Assembly (NCBI RefSeq): GCF_900129295.1
Contig: NZ_FQUU01000013.1
Location: forward strand, 62,001-126,000
From: Flavisolibacter ginsengisoli DSM 18119
GTDB taxonomy: Bacteria > Bacteroidota > Bacteroidia > Chitinophagales > Chitinophagaceae
Length of the DNA stretch: 64,000 nt
Direction of reading: 5' to 3'
Of the stretch, positions 45,220-54,843 are shown piece after piece. The position numbers and the translations under genes were made by a program. Under the pieces are notes generated by a model. It was given only the letters and a program-made list of their open reading frames with translations. It searched no databases and was not told where the DNA came from. Each line of letters starts with the position of its first letter. Positions within the stretch are counted from its first letter, which is position 1.

Positions 45220-45819
45220 TTAAGGGTAATTAGCGTAAGGGGCTGTTTCATCAAGCAGTTGATCTATCTTCTCTAACCAGTCATATTGTATCCTCCTGTT
45301 GCGGCTATGATCAGATTCTCCATCATATTCCGCCTGCATGTTTTCTTTCTCTTCCACTATTGCCTTGTAGATCTCATTAACGTCCTTGCGGTATGTTCTC
45401 CTGTTAAACTGGTATTCTGAAAGGGCTTTATATAATTTACGGGCAAAAATTTCTGTAATGTCAAAATGCCCCTGCTCGTGAGCTAAAATATATTCCGTTT
45501 TCAGCAAGCCCCATGACTTGTGTTTAGAAAAATTACAGCTGATAGAATAGGTAAGTTCTCCATCTTCTACCTGGTAAGCTATTCCCAACGAAGTACTTGT
45601 GGAAGCTACCGCATCAGAGTTATTTTTAGGCGCACATAAAAAATCTTCCCATTCTAAACGGCGGCTAAAAGTCCACGGAATAAACTCTTCATTTTCACCT
45701 CTTGGATTAATTGATTTCTCTATTCTCGGACTTTTTTTAGTGGCAGTAATGTCTGGTGCGGGTTTTCCCGAAAAGTTTAGAGCAAGGATTATAATATAAA
45801 GTAGGTGGTGGTAGCTCAT
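45220..45819 (-). CDS. DUF922 family putative secreted zinc protease
   Basis: This 199-aa protein has a weak N-terminal hydrophobic leader (HHLLYIIILALNF). The DUF922 core is clear: FSRRLEWEDFLCAP, SISCNFSKHKSWG, then H114EQGH118FDITEIFARKLYK with an HExxH zinc motif. The third ligand is not obvious. DUF922 proteins are thought to be predicted zinc-dependent proteases; activity is unproven. The gene converges on the deoxynucleoside kinase gene. Confidence 0.75.
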   Translation of the reverse strand: MSYHHLLYIIILALNFSGKPAPDITATKKSPRIEKSINPRGENEEFIPWTFSRRLEWEDFLCAPKNNSDAVASTSTSLGIAYQVEDGELTYSISCNFSKHKSWGLLKTEYILAHEQGHFDITEIFARKLYKALSEYQFNRRTYRKDVNEIYKAIVEEKENMQAEYDGESDHSRNRRIQYDWLEKIDQLLDETAPYANYP

Positions 45820-46151
45820 AGTGGTCTAACGCTTATCAGATTCTAAAAATTATGATGGGCTTACTGCAATTAGGTTAAAATAAAAGTAAAAAAGAGAAAT
45901 TGTATCTGGCGTTAAATGAAGATGAAAGGGGTAAAGGGTATCGACCTAACCCCAAATTTTATAGTTGAAATGATGCCGGATTTATAAGGTTTTAGAGGAA
46001 ATACGGGGTATGCTCGTTGCCATTACTTACCATTTTATTGAAGTAAAAAAGATTAGGGATTATAAAATGGCACTAAAGGCATTACATATAAGGTTACGAA
46101 AAACCCTCCGGGAGGAGGGCATTTCATTTTATAAATACAGAGGATGTGATT
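45820..46151. other. 332-nt gap between the DUF922 and pckA genes
   Basis: This stretch should hold the DUF922 promoter and the 3' end of pckA. A pckA terminator lies at 46099-46119. A short + strand open frame at 46010-46222 crosses into pckA antisense and shows no family pattern. I see nothing else. Confidence 0.4.
46099..46119 (-). terminator. Terminator of pckA
   Basis: Read on the minus strand, CCCTCC and GGAGGG form a 6-bp GC stem with loop TCCC, followed by five T. It lies about 33 nt past the pckA stop codon. Confidence 0.75.
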
Positions 46152-47756
46152 TTAAATCTTTGGACCGGCAGCCTTTACTTCTTCTTTTACTCCGGAGGCA
46201 TATTTCTCAAAATTCTTTTTAAATAATCCAGCGAGGAACAGCGCCTTTTCGTCATAGGCATTTTTATCTGGCCATGTATTCCTTGGAAATAAAAGCTCGG
46301 ATGGTACACCCGGAACTTCCTTGGGTATAGCAAGGTCAAATAGTTCATCTTTCTGCATTTCAGCATTATTGAGCGCCCCTGATATTGCCGCCGTAATCAT
46401 AGACCTCGTATAAGCAAGTTTCATTCGTTTGCCCACTCCGTATGGACCACCGTTCCACCCGGTATTTACCAGCCATACATTTACATCATGCTTTTCCATT
46501 TTCCTACCCAACATTTCGGCATATTTGCCGGGATGTAAAGGCAAAAATGGTGCGCCAAAACACGCGCTAAAAGTAGGTTTAGGCTCAATTACTCCTTCCT
46601 CAGTACCGGCAACTTTGGCTGTATAGCCGGAAATAAATTGATACATGGCCTGTTCCTTTGTCAATTTCGCAATCGGAGGCAATACTCCATAGGCATCGCA
46701 GGTCAAAAAGAATAGGTTTTTAGGAATATCTCCAACTGAGGGCTCCTGGGCATTGCTTATAAATTCTATTGGATACGATACCCTGGTATTTTCTGTGATT
46801 GAACCATCCTCAAAATTGATCTGGTTGGTACCCTCATAAAACTTTACATTTTCCACAATGGCACCAGGCCTGATAGCATTATAGATTTCTGGTTCATTTT
46901 TAGGCGATAGATTAATCAGTTTGGCATAGCAGCCCCCCTCAAAATTAAACACACCATCATTAGCCCATCCATGCTCGTCATCCCCAATCAGTTTCCTGTT
47001 AGGATCTGCACTCAATGTTGTTTTGCCAGTACCACTTAGACCAAAGAAAATAGCAGTGTCTCCATCCTCTCCTACATTGGCAGAACAATGCATGCTTAAT
47101 ACATTTTTTTCCTGTGGTAAAATATAATTCAGCACCCCGAAAATGCCTTTTTTAGTTTCACCTGTATAACCTGTGCCAGCTATTAACACGGTTTTATGTT
47201 TGAAAGAAACGATCACTGCATTGTATTGCCTGATCCCACATTCTTCCGGGTCAAGACGCAGGTCAGGAGCGGAAATAATATGCCACTCGGGTTTGAAATC
47301 ATCGAGTTCTTCCTCGGTTGGCCTAAGGAACATGTTGTAAGCAAATAAATTGGTTGAAGGCCTTTCAGTGACCACTCTTATGTTCAACCTGTACCTGGGG
47401 TCTGCACAAGCATAACAATCACGCACCCATACTTCTTTTTTACCGTTCAGGTAATCCATCATCTTTTTATGGACAATAAAAAAATACTTCTCCTCGATGG
47501 GGATATTGAAATTGTTCCAGTGAATGGTGTTTTCTGTGATTTCGTCTTTTACGGTGAACTTGTCGTTGGGTGATCTTCCGGTAAACTCACCGGTGCAAAT
47601 GGCAAGGGCTCCTGTGTCTGTTAACTGGCCCTCTCCTAAGCGTAAGGCATCTTGTATTAATTCTTCGGGTGTGGATTGGTAGTGAAGGCTTTCAGTATAT
47701 TGCAAACCAAGCTTCACTAACTTCTCTTTCGAGATAGTAATTGTAGGTACTGACAT
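46152..47756 (-). CDS. pckA: PckA, ATP-dependent phosphoenolpyruvate carboxykinase
   Basis: This 534-aa gluconeogenic enzyme converts oxaloacetate and ATP to phosphoenolpyruvate, CO2 and ADP. It has TGEFTGRSPNDKF, the metal- and substrate-binding RLNIRVVTERP and HCSANVGEDGDTAIFFG. The kinase loop GLSGTGKTTLSADP is followed by LIGDDEHGW. It is of the ATP-using bacterial/plant type; the GTP type has other motifs. It is monocistronic, divergent from pepP. Confidence 0.96.
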   Translation of the reverse strand: MSVPTITISKEKLVKLGLQYTESLHYQSTPEELIQDALRLGEGQLTDTGALAICTGEFTGRSPNDKFTVKDEITENTIHWNNFNIPIEEKYFFIVHKKMMDYLNGKKEVWVRDCYACADPRYRLNIRVVTERPSTNLFAYNMFLRPTEEELDDFKPEWHIISAPDLRLDPEECGIRQYNAVIVSFKHKTVLIAGTGYTGETKKGIFGVLNYILPQEKNVLSMHCSANVGEDGDTAIFFGLSGTGKTTLSADPNRKLIGDDEHGWANDGVFNFEGGCYAKLINLSPKNEPEIYNAIRPGAIVENVKFYEGTNQINFEDGSITENTRVSYPIEFISNAQEPSVGDIPKNLFFLTCDAYGVLPPIAKLTKEQAMYQFISGYTAKVAGTEEGVIEPKPTFSACFGAPFLPLHPGKYAEMLGRKMEKHDVNVWLVNTGWNGGPYGVGKRMKLAYTRSMITAAISGALNNAEMQKDELFDLAIPKEVPGVPSELLFPRNTWPDKNAYDEKALFLAGLFKKNFEKYASGVKEEVKAAGPKI

Positions 47757-48027
47757 ATAATAGCAATCGTTTTAAATAAAGTACAAAGGTAAGTCTATAA
47801 TAATTTCATGCCTGCAACACGTGTCTTATATACACATTGCATAGGAACTGCAAATAGATTAAAATGAAGAAACATTTGCACAACCCAAGAATCGAGCTCC
47901 TCAATTTTATCCTGTTTGTTGTTTTATACTAAGGATGGTGATAGCATAAAAATTAAAAAAAAAGGCAGGGTCAGTTAATAAGTTTCATCATTTCGGTTAC
48001 TTTGCCCGTGTTTAAATTAAAACAAGC

Positions 48028-49317
48028 ATGAAAAATCTTCCTTTAAATCCGGAGTTATTCAAAACGAACAGGAAACGCTTTATAGAAAAAATGAAGCCTG
48101 GTTCCATTGCCATATTTGTAAGCAATGATGAAGTGCCCAGCAATGGCGATGCGCTGCATCCTTTCAAACAAAATAGCGACCTGTATTGGCTTTCAGGAAT
48201 TACACAGGAAGATACAATGGTGGTTTTGTTTCCATCTAACCCCGATCCTAAATATCGTGAAGTGCTGGTTCTGGTAAGGCCTGTAGAATTAAAGGAAAAA
48301 TGGGATGGCAAACGTTTGAGAAAGGAGGAAGCCATTGAAATGAGTGGCATACAAACAATCGTATGGCTTGATTCTATCGATGCCCTGCTCCAGACCTGGA
48401 TCCATCTTGCCGATATTATTTACCTGGATACTAATGAAAATGATCGCAAGTCCAGTTTAGTGCGTTCAAGGGATTACCGTTTTGTTGATGAGATGAAAAG
48501 CCGCTATCCCTTACATCAATATGAAAGAGCTGCAAAGCTTATGAAAGAGCTTAGGGCCATCAAGACTGAGTATGAGGTAGAAGTAACAAAAAAAGCGGTA
48601 GAAATAACTCATAATGCCTTTATCAGGGTTATGAAGTTTATTCACCCGGGTGTTATGGAATATGAAATAGAGGCGGAGATCATACATTCATTTCTTTCAC
48701 AAAGAGCTTCCGGAGAAGCCTATGGTAGCATTATTGCCAGCGGCGACAGGGCCAGGACCCTGCATTATGTTTCAAATAACCAGGAATGTAAAGATGGTGA
48801 ACTGGTGCTAATGGATTTTGGTGCTTCCTATGGAGGATACAATGCAGATCTCACACGCACCATTCCCGTAAATGGTAAATTTTCACCCCGCCAGAAAGAA
48901 GTATACAATGCCTGCCTTCAGTTGCACAACTATGCCAAGTCCCTCTTAAAGCCTGGCATTACTATCAATGATTATACTGACAAGGTAGGGGATGAGGCTA
49001 CCAAACTATTTATTCAGATAGGACTACTGAAAGAAAGTGATGTAAAGAATGAAGATCCGGAGAATAGGGCCTATCGCAAATACCTTTACCATGGTATTTC
49101 CCATCACCTGGGCCTTGATGTACATGACCTGGGGACTCGTACTGAACCTATTAAAGCTGGAATGCTCTTTACTGCGGAACCAGGAATTTATATTGAAGAA
49201 GAAGGAATGGGAATCAGGATCGAGAACAATTTATGGATAACCGAAAATGGAAACATAGATCTGTTCGAAGGTATTCCTATTACAGTAGAGGAAATTGAAG
49301 CTATAATGGCAAAATGA
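48028..49317 (+). CDS. pepP: Xaa-Pro aminopeptidase (PepP, M24B)
   Basis: This 429-aa metalloenzyme removes N-terminal residues before proline. An N-terminal AMP_N domain (FKTNRKRFIEKMKPGS, FKQNSDLYWLSG) precedes the pita-bread catalytic domain with DFGASYGGYNADLTRT (two Asp ligands), HGISHHLGLDVHD (His), TAEPGIYIE (Glu) and GIRIENN (Glu). All five ligands are present. It is followed by a terminator at 49323. Confidence 0.93.
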   Translation: MKNLPLNPELFKTNRKRFIEKMKPGSIAIFVSNDEVPSNGDALHPFKQNSDLYWLSGITQEDTMVVLFPSNPDPKYREVLVLVRPVELKEKWDGKRLRKEEAIEMSGIQTIVWLDSIDALLQTWIHLADIIYLDTNENDRKSSLVRSRDYRFVDEMKSRYPLHQYERAAKLMKELRAIKTEYEVEVTKKAVEITHNAFIRVMKFIHPGVMEYEIEAEIIHSFLSQRASGEAYGSIIASGDRARTLHYVSNNQECKDGELVLMDFGASYGGYNADLTRTIPVNGKFSPRQKEVYNACLQLHNYAKSLLKPGITINDYTDKVGDEATKLFIQIGLLKESDVKNEDPENRAYRKYLYHGISHHLGLDVHDLGTRTEPIKAGMLFTAEPGIYIEEEGMGIRIENNLWITENGNIDLFEGIPITVEEIEAIMAK

Positions 49318-49322
49318 TCATA

Positions 49323-49348
49323 AGCCCCATGTGAAGTGGGGCTTTCTT
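49323..49348 (+). terminator. Terminator after pepP
   Basis: AGCCCCA (49323-49329) pairs with TGGGGCT (49337-49343) over a 7-nt loop, then TTCTT. It begins only 6 nt after the pepP stop codon and precedes pssA. Confidence 0.7.
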
Positions 49349-49383
49349 ATATATTTGTTGATTAATTATACGCCCTGCGGGGA

Positions 49384-50196
49384 ATGAGCATGAAACAGAT
49401 ACCTAATATTTTTACACTTATCAACCTGGTCTTTGGTTGCATCGCAATAGTGCTCATACTTCAGACAGGCGAAACCATTGTGGTCCTGGATAATATGGGT
49501 GCTTCCCAGGTTACGTTGCCTGAGAAGATCTGGCAGGGATCACTCTTTCTTTTTGGAGCAGCCATTGTTGATTTTCTTGATGGCTTCCTGGCTCGTATGC
49601 TTAAGGCAAACTCCGAAAAGGGAAAGCAATTGGACTCCTTATGCGATGTCGTTAGTTTTGGTGTAGCCCCGGGGATGATACTTTACCAGTTGCTACGCAT
49701 AGGGTATGCAAAGGAAGAAAACGGGCTTGATGTTTCCTTGATGGCATTGTTACCAGCCTTTATCTTTTCTGCTGCTGTAGCCTGGCGCCTGGCAAAATTC
49801 AACATCAGCACTAACCAAACTTATAGTTTCAAAGGTGTGCCCTGTCCTGCAGCTGGCTTGCTGGTCGCTTCCTTCCCCCTGATTATCTGGTACGAGACAC
49901 TTGGCTTACAACAGCTATTCATCAATGTATGGTTCCTTTACTTTGTTATTTTAGCTGTTAGTTATCTCATGGTCAGTAACAGGAGCTTTATGGCCTTTAA
50001 ATTCACAGATTATTCCTTCAAGAACAATTCGGTTAAATATACATTACTGGTATTATCCGTAATAAGCATCATCTGGCTGAAATGGCTGGCTGTGCCTGTT
50101 ATTTTTGTATTATACCTGGTATTCTCCATGTTTTCCAAAGAGCCTCCTCCTATGGTAACTGATGTTCATAAGCAAACACTGGACGTCACTGTTTAA
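49384..50196 (+). CDS. pssA: PssA, CDP-diacylglycerol-serine O-phosphatidyltransferase
   Basis: This 270-aa integral membrane enzyme makes phosphatidylserine, the precursor of phosphatidylethanolamine. The CDP-alcohol phosphatidyltransferase signature DG-x2-AR-x8-G-x3-D-x3-D is visible in DFLDGFLARMLKANSEKGKQ followed by LDSLCD. About seven TM helices surround it. The start MSMKQIPNIFTLINLVFGC is typical for the PssA (not PgsA) subfamily; psd is not in the window. Confidence 0.93.
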   Translation: MSMKQIPNIFTLINLVFGCIAIVLILQTGETIVVLDNMGASQVTLPEKIWQGSLFLFGAAIVDFLDGFLARMLKANSEKGKQLDSLCDVVSFGVAPGMILYQLLRIGYAKEENGLDVSLMALLPAFIFSAAVAWRLAKFNISTNQTYSFKGVPCPAAGLLVASFPLIIWYETLGLQQLFINVWFLYFVILAVSYLMVSNRSFMAFKFTDYSFKNNSVKYTLLVLSVISIIWLKWLAVPVIFVLYLVFSMFSKEPPPMVTDVHKQTLDVTV

Positions 50197-50297
50197 GTCC
50201 GGCAGGCTTGCATGGTATAAAAACAACCTCATTCAACATACAATAAAGAAGGGTAGCAAAACTTTTCCTTAGGTTTGCCGGATAAATTTTTTGAGAA

Positions 50298-50543
50298 ATG
50301 AAGTTCACCGTCCAGGTTAAAGTAATGCCCTTAAAAGAATTACTCGATCCGCAAGGGAAAGCAGTAATGACAGGGCTCGGAAATTTAGGATTGAAAGCCA
50401 TTGAAGATGTACGCATTGGAAAAAATATCAGTCTCCAGGTGGAAGCCAATTCAGCAGAAGAGGCAAAACAAATAGCTGAAGAAGCCAGTAAAAAGCTATT
50501 AGCAAACCCGGTAATGGAATATTTTGAAATTACTGCTGTTTGA
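50298..50543 (+). CDS. purS: PurS, FGAM synthase small subunit
   Basis: This 81-aa protein bridges PurL and PurQ in the multi-subunit FGAM synthase. KFTVQVKVMPLKELLDPQGKA, then MTGLGNLGLKAIEDVRIGK and the closing NPVMEYFEI match the family (a dimeric beta-alpha-beta fold). Here it stands alone, 12 kb from purQ, between pssA and rsmI; in many genomes purS, purQ and purL are together. Confidence 0.92.
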   Translation: MKFTVQVKVMPLKELLDPQGKAVMTGLGNLGLKAIEDVRIGKNISLQVEANSAEEAKQIAEEASKKLLANPVMEYFEITAV

Positions 50544-50669
50544 TGTCTGATTCAATAAATGCTGTTAGATTCAAAACTGTTATTGTAATAATAGCTATCC
50601 TTCAATGCAATAAGCAGAAACTGATAAAATGGCAAAGCTGTAATAAATTGAATCCCTAAACAGGAAGTA

Positions 50670-51353
50670 ATGGCAACTAGCGGAATGCTTTACCTTGTAC
50701 CCACGCCTATCGGCAACCTGAAAGATATTACAATAAGAGCACTGGAAGTATTGCAACAGGTAGATGTTATCCTGGCCGAAGATACAAGGACCTCTTCTAA
50801 ATTGTTGAACCACTACCAGGTAAACAAGCCGCTTTCCCCCTACCACCAGCATAACGAACATAAAATTGTTCAGCACCTGGTTGACCAGCTCTTAGCTGGA
50901 AAAACTATGGCTGTTATTACAGATGCCGGCACACCTGGCATATCCGATCCGGCTTTTTTATTGGTTAGGGAGTGCATCCGCAACAATATCAAAGTAGAAA
51001 CTTTGCCTGGGGCTACAGCCTTTGTTCCTGCGCTTGTTAATAGTGGACTTACAACAAACAGGTTTTCATTTGAAGGTTTTTTGCCCTTAAAAAAGGGCAG
51101 GCATACCCTGCTCACAAAGCTGGCAACAGAAGAAAGAACCATGATTTTTTATGAGTCTCCTTTAAGATTGGTAAAAACCCTGGCCGATCTCATCACTTAT
51201 TTTGGTGCTGAAAGGAAATGCTCAGTTAGCAGGGAACTGACAAAAATGTTTGAAGAAAATGCCAGGGGTACTTTACAGGAAGTTCACGATCATTTTCAAA
51301 CTAAAAATGTTAAGGGCGAAATTGTAATTATTGTTGAGGGTAGTGATACATAA
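50670..51353 (+). CDS. rsmI: RsmI, 16S rRNA (cytidine1402-2'-O)-methyltransferase
   Basis: This 227-aa SAM-dependent methylase adds the 2'-O-methyl to C1402, the same nucleotide that RsmH (967-1872) methylates on N4. YLVPTPIGNLKDIT and DVILAEDTRTSSKLLNH open the tetrapyrrole-methylase fold; AVITDAGTPGISDPAF is the SAM-binding block. It is shorter than E. coli RsmI (286) and lacks the C-terminal domain, as in other Bacteroidota short forms. Confidence 0.94.
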   Translation: MATSGMLYLVPTPIGNLKDITIRALEVLQQVDVILAEDTRTSSKLLNHYQVNKPLSPYHQHNEHKIVQHLVDQLLAGKTMAVITDAGTPGISDPAFLLVRECIRNNIKVETLPGATAFVPALVNSGLTTNRFSFEGFLPLKKGRHTLLTKLATEERTMIFYESPLRLVKTLADLITYFGAERKCSVSRELTKMFEENARGTLQEVHDHFQTKNVKGEIVIIVEGSDT

Positions 51354-51389
51354 TGGCATTAAAATTTCATAGACAATGAAAAATAAACT

Positions 51390-51836
51390 ATGAAAAGAAA
51401 TCTGTTACTGCTGGTGCTAGGTCTGCTGACTCTGGGAGCAACCAGTTTTGCCCAAAGTGATAATGTACCCCAGGCTGTTAAAGAAACATTTACAAAACAA
51501 TATCCGGCTGCGGAAAATGTAGAATACAAGGATAATCTTCTGAACGTTTGGGTGAATTTCACTTTGAATGGAGATACTTTAAAGGCGAACTATACTAAAA
51601 AAGGTGTTTGGGAAAACACTGAAAAATCTATAACATACGATCAATTACCAGATGCGGTAAAGGATGGATTCTTAAAGAGTAAATATGCAGATCGTGAGGT
51701 GGAAGAAACAAAGATCATTTACAGGGCAGGCGGAACAGAACGTTACCGGCTGAAGACAAGGAAAAATGATCTTCAAAAGAAATACCTGTATTTTAATGAG
51801 AAAGGACAGTTAGTTGAAGATTCTATAGCTATTTAA
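51390..51836 (+). CDS. PepSY-like secreted protein
   Basis: This 148-aa protein has a signal peptide (MKRNLLLLVLGLLTLGATSFA). Two PepSY-like repeats are visible: VPQAVKETFTKQYPAAENVEYKD and LPDAVKDGFLKSKYADREVEETK, each a helix and strands. Such proteins are abundant in Bacteroidota; they may bind or inhibit periplasmic peptidases, but this is not shown. A strong terminator follows at 51856. Confidence 0.8.
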   Translation: MKRNLLLLVLGLLTLGATSFAQSDNVPQAVKETFTKQYPAAENVEYKDNLLNVWVNFTLNGDTLKANYTKKGVWENTEKSITYDQLPDAVKDGFLKSKYADREVEETKIIYRAGGTERYRLKTRKNDLQKKYLYFNEKGQLVEDSIAI

Positions 51837-51855
51837 TTCATTCTAATAATTAGTG

Positions 51856-51880
51856 AACCCTGCATCATGCAGGGTTTTTA
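51856..51880 (+). terminator. Terminator of the PepSY-like gene
   Basis: AACCCTGCA and TGCAGGGTT (51856-51864 with 51868-51876) form a 9-bp stem with loop TCA. TTTATTTTTATT follows. It lies 20 nt after the stop codon. Confidence 0.85.
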
Positions 51881-52000
51881 TTTTTATTATAACACTCATT
51901 TGTCGAAATTTACCGCTAAAGCATTTGAGCACCTGATAACCTTAGCCCCAGGCAATGAATGATTGTAACCTTATGCATAAACAATAGACAATACATACAT

Positions 52001-54010
52001 ATGAAGCAACCCTTTGTTCCGTTACTTATTATTTTACTGTTTCTTTCCTGCACCCTATTTGCCCAGCCCGACAGGTGGCAGCAAAGAGTGAAATACACTA
52101 TGAATATTGATATGAATGTGCAAACCAATCAATATAAGGGAAAACAAAATATTGAATACTGGAATAATTCTCCCGATACCCTGCACAGGGTTTTCTTCCA
52201 TTTATATTGGAATGCATTTCAGCCAAACAGTATGATGGATGTGCGCAGCCGCAGGCAGGGCACCATTATCATGGGAAAAGACAGGAATGGCAATGAAGTA
52301 GCCGATTGGGATCCAAGGGTGGAAGACAGGATCCTAAATCTTACTCCAGAGGAGATCGGCTACGAAAAGGTGTCTGTTATTAAAATGAATGGGCGCATTC
52401 AAAAAACAAAATTGCACGAGACCATCCTGGAAGTAATGCTGGATAAGCCAATACTACCTAAGTCTAAAGTAATATTCGATATGGATTGGGATGCCCAGGT
52501 ACCCCTGCAGGTGCGCCGAAGCGGTAGGGATAATCCATCTACAATGGTTCGCTATACAATGACACAATGGTATCCTAAGTTGGTGGAATATGATTATGAA
52601 GGATGGCACCCAACACCCTATATTGCCAGGGAATTTTATGGAGTGTGGGGCGATTATGATGTTAAGATCAATATAGACGGAAGTTATTTGTTGGGCGGAT
52701 CAGGAACCGTTGTAAATGCTAAAGAAGTGGGTTATGGCTATGCATCCCCGACATCAAAAGGTCCTGCCTCAAAGGCAAAGACTTTGACATGGCATTTTGT
52801 AGCTCCCAATGTGCATGATTTTGCATGGGCGGCTGATCCTGAGTATAAACACATTGTTCGCCAGGTGCCAGGTGGTCCAACCATTAATGTAATCTACAAT
52901 GGTCAGCCTTCCAGGGATGTATGGGAAGATATGAGCGATGCAGCACGTTCAGGCTACAAAAACGATTTCAATAATTATGTTCAGAAATGGGATGAGCAAT
53001 GGGAAACAGTAGCCAATGCGGCCGTCACCGTGCTTCCTTATATTGAAAAAACGTTTGGAGCATATCCTTACAAGCAATACTCTTTTATTCATGGCGGTGA
53101 TGGGGGTATGGAATATCCTAACTGCACCATGATCTCGGGTCCTTCATTGGGCACTGCCTTCCATGAATGGATGCATAGCTGGTACCAGGGCATGTTGGGT
53201 ACCAATGAATCATTATACCCATGGATGGATGAAGGTTTTACAGAGTTTGCAACCAATAAGGTAGAGGAATATTATCGCCAGCAAGTACTAAGAAAAGCCT
53301 TGCTCAATAATCCTGAAGCTTTGAAGCGGTCAGATTCTATAGCAAATGTGAAACCTCTTTTACAAGCTCCAAATTATAATGGCTATTTCAGGCTGGTGAA
53401 AAGTGGAAAAGAAGAACCAATGAGTACACATTCCGACCATTATAATACCAATTATGCCTACAGTAATGCAGCGTATTCAAAGGGTGCTGTATTCCTGGAA
53501 CAATTGGGATACATTATCGGGGCTAAAGCCAGGGACCAGGTTATGCTGGAGTATTATCGTCAATGGCGTTTTAAACATCCTAATGCAAATGACTTTATTC
53601 GTGTGGCTGAAAAACTGAGTAATATTCAATTGGATTGGTACAAGGAATATTGGATCAGCTCTACCAAAACAATTGACTATGCCATAGACTCTTTATGGCA
53701 GAGCGGTAATGGAACGAATATCCGTCTGCGTGATATTGGAATGATGCCTATGCCTATAGATGTTAAGGTGACATTTAAAGATGGTACAAGTGAGTGGCAT
53801 TATATTCCTATGTCATTGATGTTTGGCGAAAAGCCGGCTGAAGAAGGGCAGGAAGGGCGTAAGGTATATGAGGAGTGGAAATGGACACATCCCACTTACG
53901 AGATCAGTACTTCCAGGAAGCTTACTGATATCACTTCCGTGGAGATAGATCCGTCGTACAGAATGGCAGATGTGGAAAGGAAAAATAACCGGTTGGAATT
54001 AAAATGGTAA
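52001..54010 (+). CDS. Secreted M1 family metallopeptidase
   Basis: This 669-aa gluzincin has a signal peptide (MKQPFVPLLIILLFLSCTLFA); a Cys in it (C17) could be a lipobox but the -3/-1 residues fit poorly. The start at 52001 is chosen because it begins this leader. The zinc site is H388EWMH392 with E411 19 residues on (HExxH-x18-E), and GGMEYPN replaces the usual GAMEN exopeptidase motif. This class is common in Bacteroidota and assumed to be aminopeptidases; the changed motif makes exopeptidase activity uncertain. Confidence 0.9.
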   Translation: MKQPFVPLLIILLFLSCTLFAQPDRWQQRVKYTMNIDMNVQTNQYKGKQNIEYWNNSPDTLHRVFFHLYWNAFQPNSMMDVRSRRQGTIIMGKDRNGNEVADWDPRVEDRILNLTPEEIGYEKVSVIKMNGRIQKTKLHETILEVMLDKPILPKSKVIFDMDWDAQVPLQVRRSGRDNPSTMVRYTMTQWYPKLVEYDYEGWHPTPYIAREFYGVWGDYDVKINIDGSYLLGGSGTVVNAKEVGYGYASPTSKGPASKAKTLTWHFVAPNVHDFAWAADPEYKHIVRQVPGGPTINVIYNGQPSRDVWEDMSDAARSGYKNDFNNYVQKWDEQWETVANAAVTVLPYIEKTFGAYPYKQYSFIHGGDGGMEYPNCTMISGPSLGTAFHEWMHSWYQGMLGTNESLYPWMDEGFTEFATNKVEEYYRQQVLRKALLNNPEALKRSDSIANVKPLLQAPNYNGYFRLVKSGKEEPMSTHSDHYNTNYAYSNAAYSKGAVFLEQLGYIIGAKARDQVMLEYYRQWRFKHPNANDFIRVAEKLSNIQLDWYKEYWISSTKTIDYAIDSLWQSGNGTNIRLRDIGMMPMPIDVKVTFKDGTSEWHYIPMSLMFGEKPAEEGQEGRKVYEEWKWTHPTYEISTSRKLTDITSVEIDPSYRMADVERKNNRLELKW

Positions 54011-54035
54011 GTTGATTCTACGTGTTTATAAAAAA

Positions 54036-54066
54036 GCCTCAACCATTACTGGGTTGAGGCTTTTTT
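54036..54066 (+). terminator. Terminator of the M1 peptidase gene
   Basis: GCCTCAACC (54036-54044) and GGTTGAGGC (54052-54060) form a perfect 9-bp stem with a 7-nt loop and six T. A run of A on the left side lets it work for the convergent rsmG unit too. Confidence 0.9.
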
Positions 54067-54129
54067 ATTGCACATAACTTTTTATCCTGGAATAAAATTA
54101 ATTCCCATGTTTAGGCCATAACTATTGAG

Positions 54130-54780
54130 TTACTTCTTTACATACAACAAATACTTTTCCCTGAAATATTCTTCTTGAAACAAACTGGATACCTCTATCA
54201 TCCTTGGTTTGGCCCCGCTTTCAGATATTTCCTGGGCCAGGTCGCCACCTTTCAGGCAGATCAGGCCTGAATGAAGTAACACCTGGCCTGACGCGGATTC
54301 AAATGTATAAGCTGATGACTTCAATAATGGCCGGCTCCATTGCAACAGGTCTTTTAATGGAGCCACAGCCCTGCTCACTGCAAAGTCAAACTTCCTGTTC
54401 TTTATTTCCTGTGCCCTGGCATGTTGTGTTGTCACGTTTTGTAAACCAATAGCTTCCTTAACTGCTTCTACTATTTTTAATTTCTTACCTATACTGTCAA
54501 CCAGGTGAAATTTTACTTCAGGAAAATAGATAGCCAATGGAATTCCGGGAAAACCTCCACCAGTGCCTATATCCACAATCTCCAGGCCGGCAGGAAATTC
54601 AAACGCTGCAGCAATAGCGAGCGAATGCAAGACATGTTTTTCATAAAGGCTGTCAATATCCTTTCTTGAGATCACGTTGATTTTGGCATTCCATTCTTTA
54701 TATAGTCCTTCCAGTGACTTGAATTGTTCTACCTGGGCATGAGTAAAATCAGAAAAATATTTTAATAGTATGTCCATCAA
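54130..54780 (-). CDS. rsmG: RsmG, 16S rRNA (guanine527-N7)-methyltransferase
   Basis: This 216-aa SAM enzyme (old name GidB) methylates G527 of 16S rRNA. Signatures are WNAKINVISRKD, HVLHSLAIA, VDIGTGGGFPGIPLAIYFP (SAM site) and AVSRAVAPL. Loss of this gene is known to give low-level streptomycin resistance in other bacteria; nothing here is disrupted. The GT2 gene upstream on the same strand starts about 60 nt before it. Confidence 0.94.
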   Translation of the reverse strand: MMDILLKYFSDFTHAQVEQFKSLEGLYKEWNAKINVISRKDIDSLYEKHVLHSLAIAAAFEFPAGLEIVDIGTGGGFPGIPLAIYFPEVKFHLVDSIGKKLKIVEAVKEAIGLQNVTTQHARAQEIKNRKFDFAVSRAVAPLKDLLQWSRPLLKSSAYTFESASGQVLLHSGLICLKGGDLAQEISESGAKPRMIEVSSLFQEEYFREKYLLYVKK

Positions 54781-54843
54781 TCAATCATTTGGTTCTGATG
54801 AGCCCTCGGAAAGTACCCATTATTCATCAAAGAGATTTTACAG

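Noticed and set aside
46010-46222. 70-aa frame on the plus strand near the end of pckA
   Set aside because: Its second half is antisense to pckA and it spans the pckA terminator; no family similarity.
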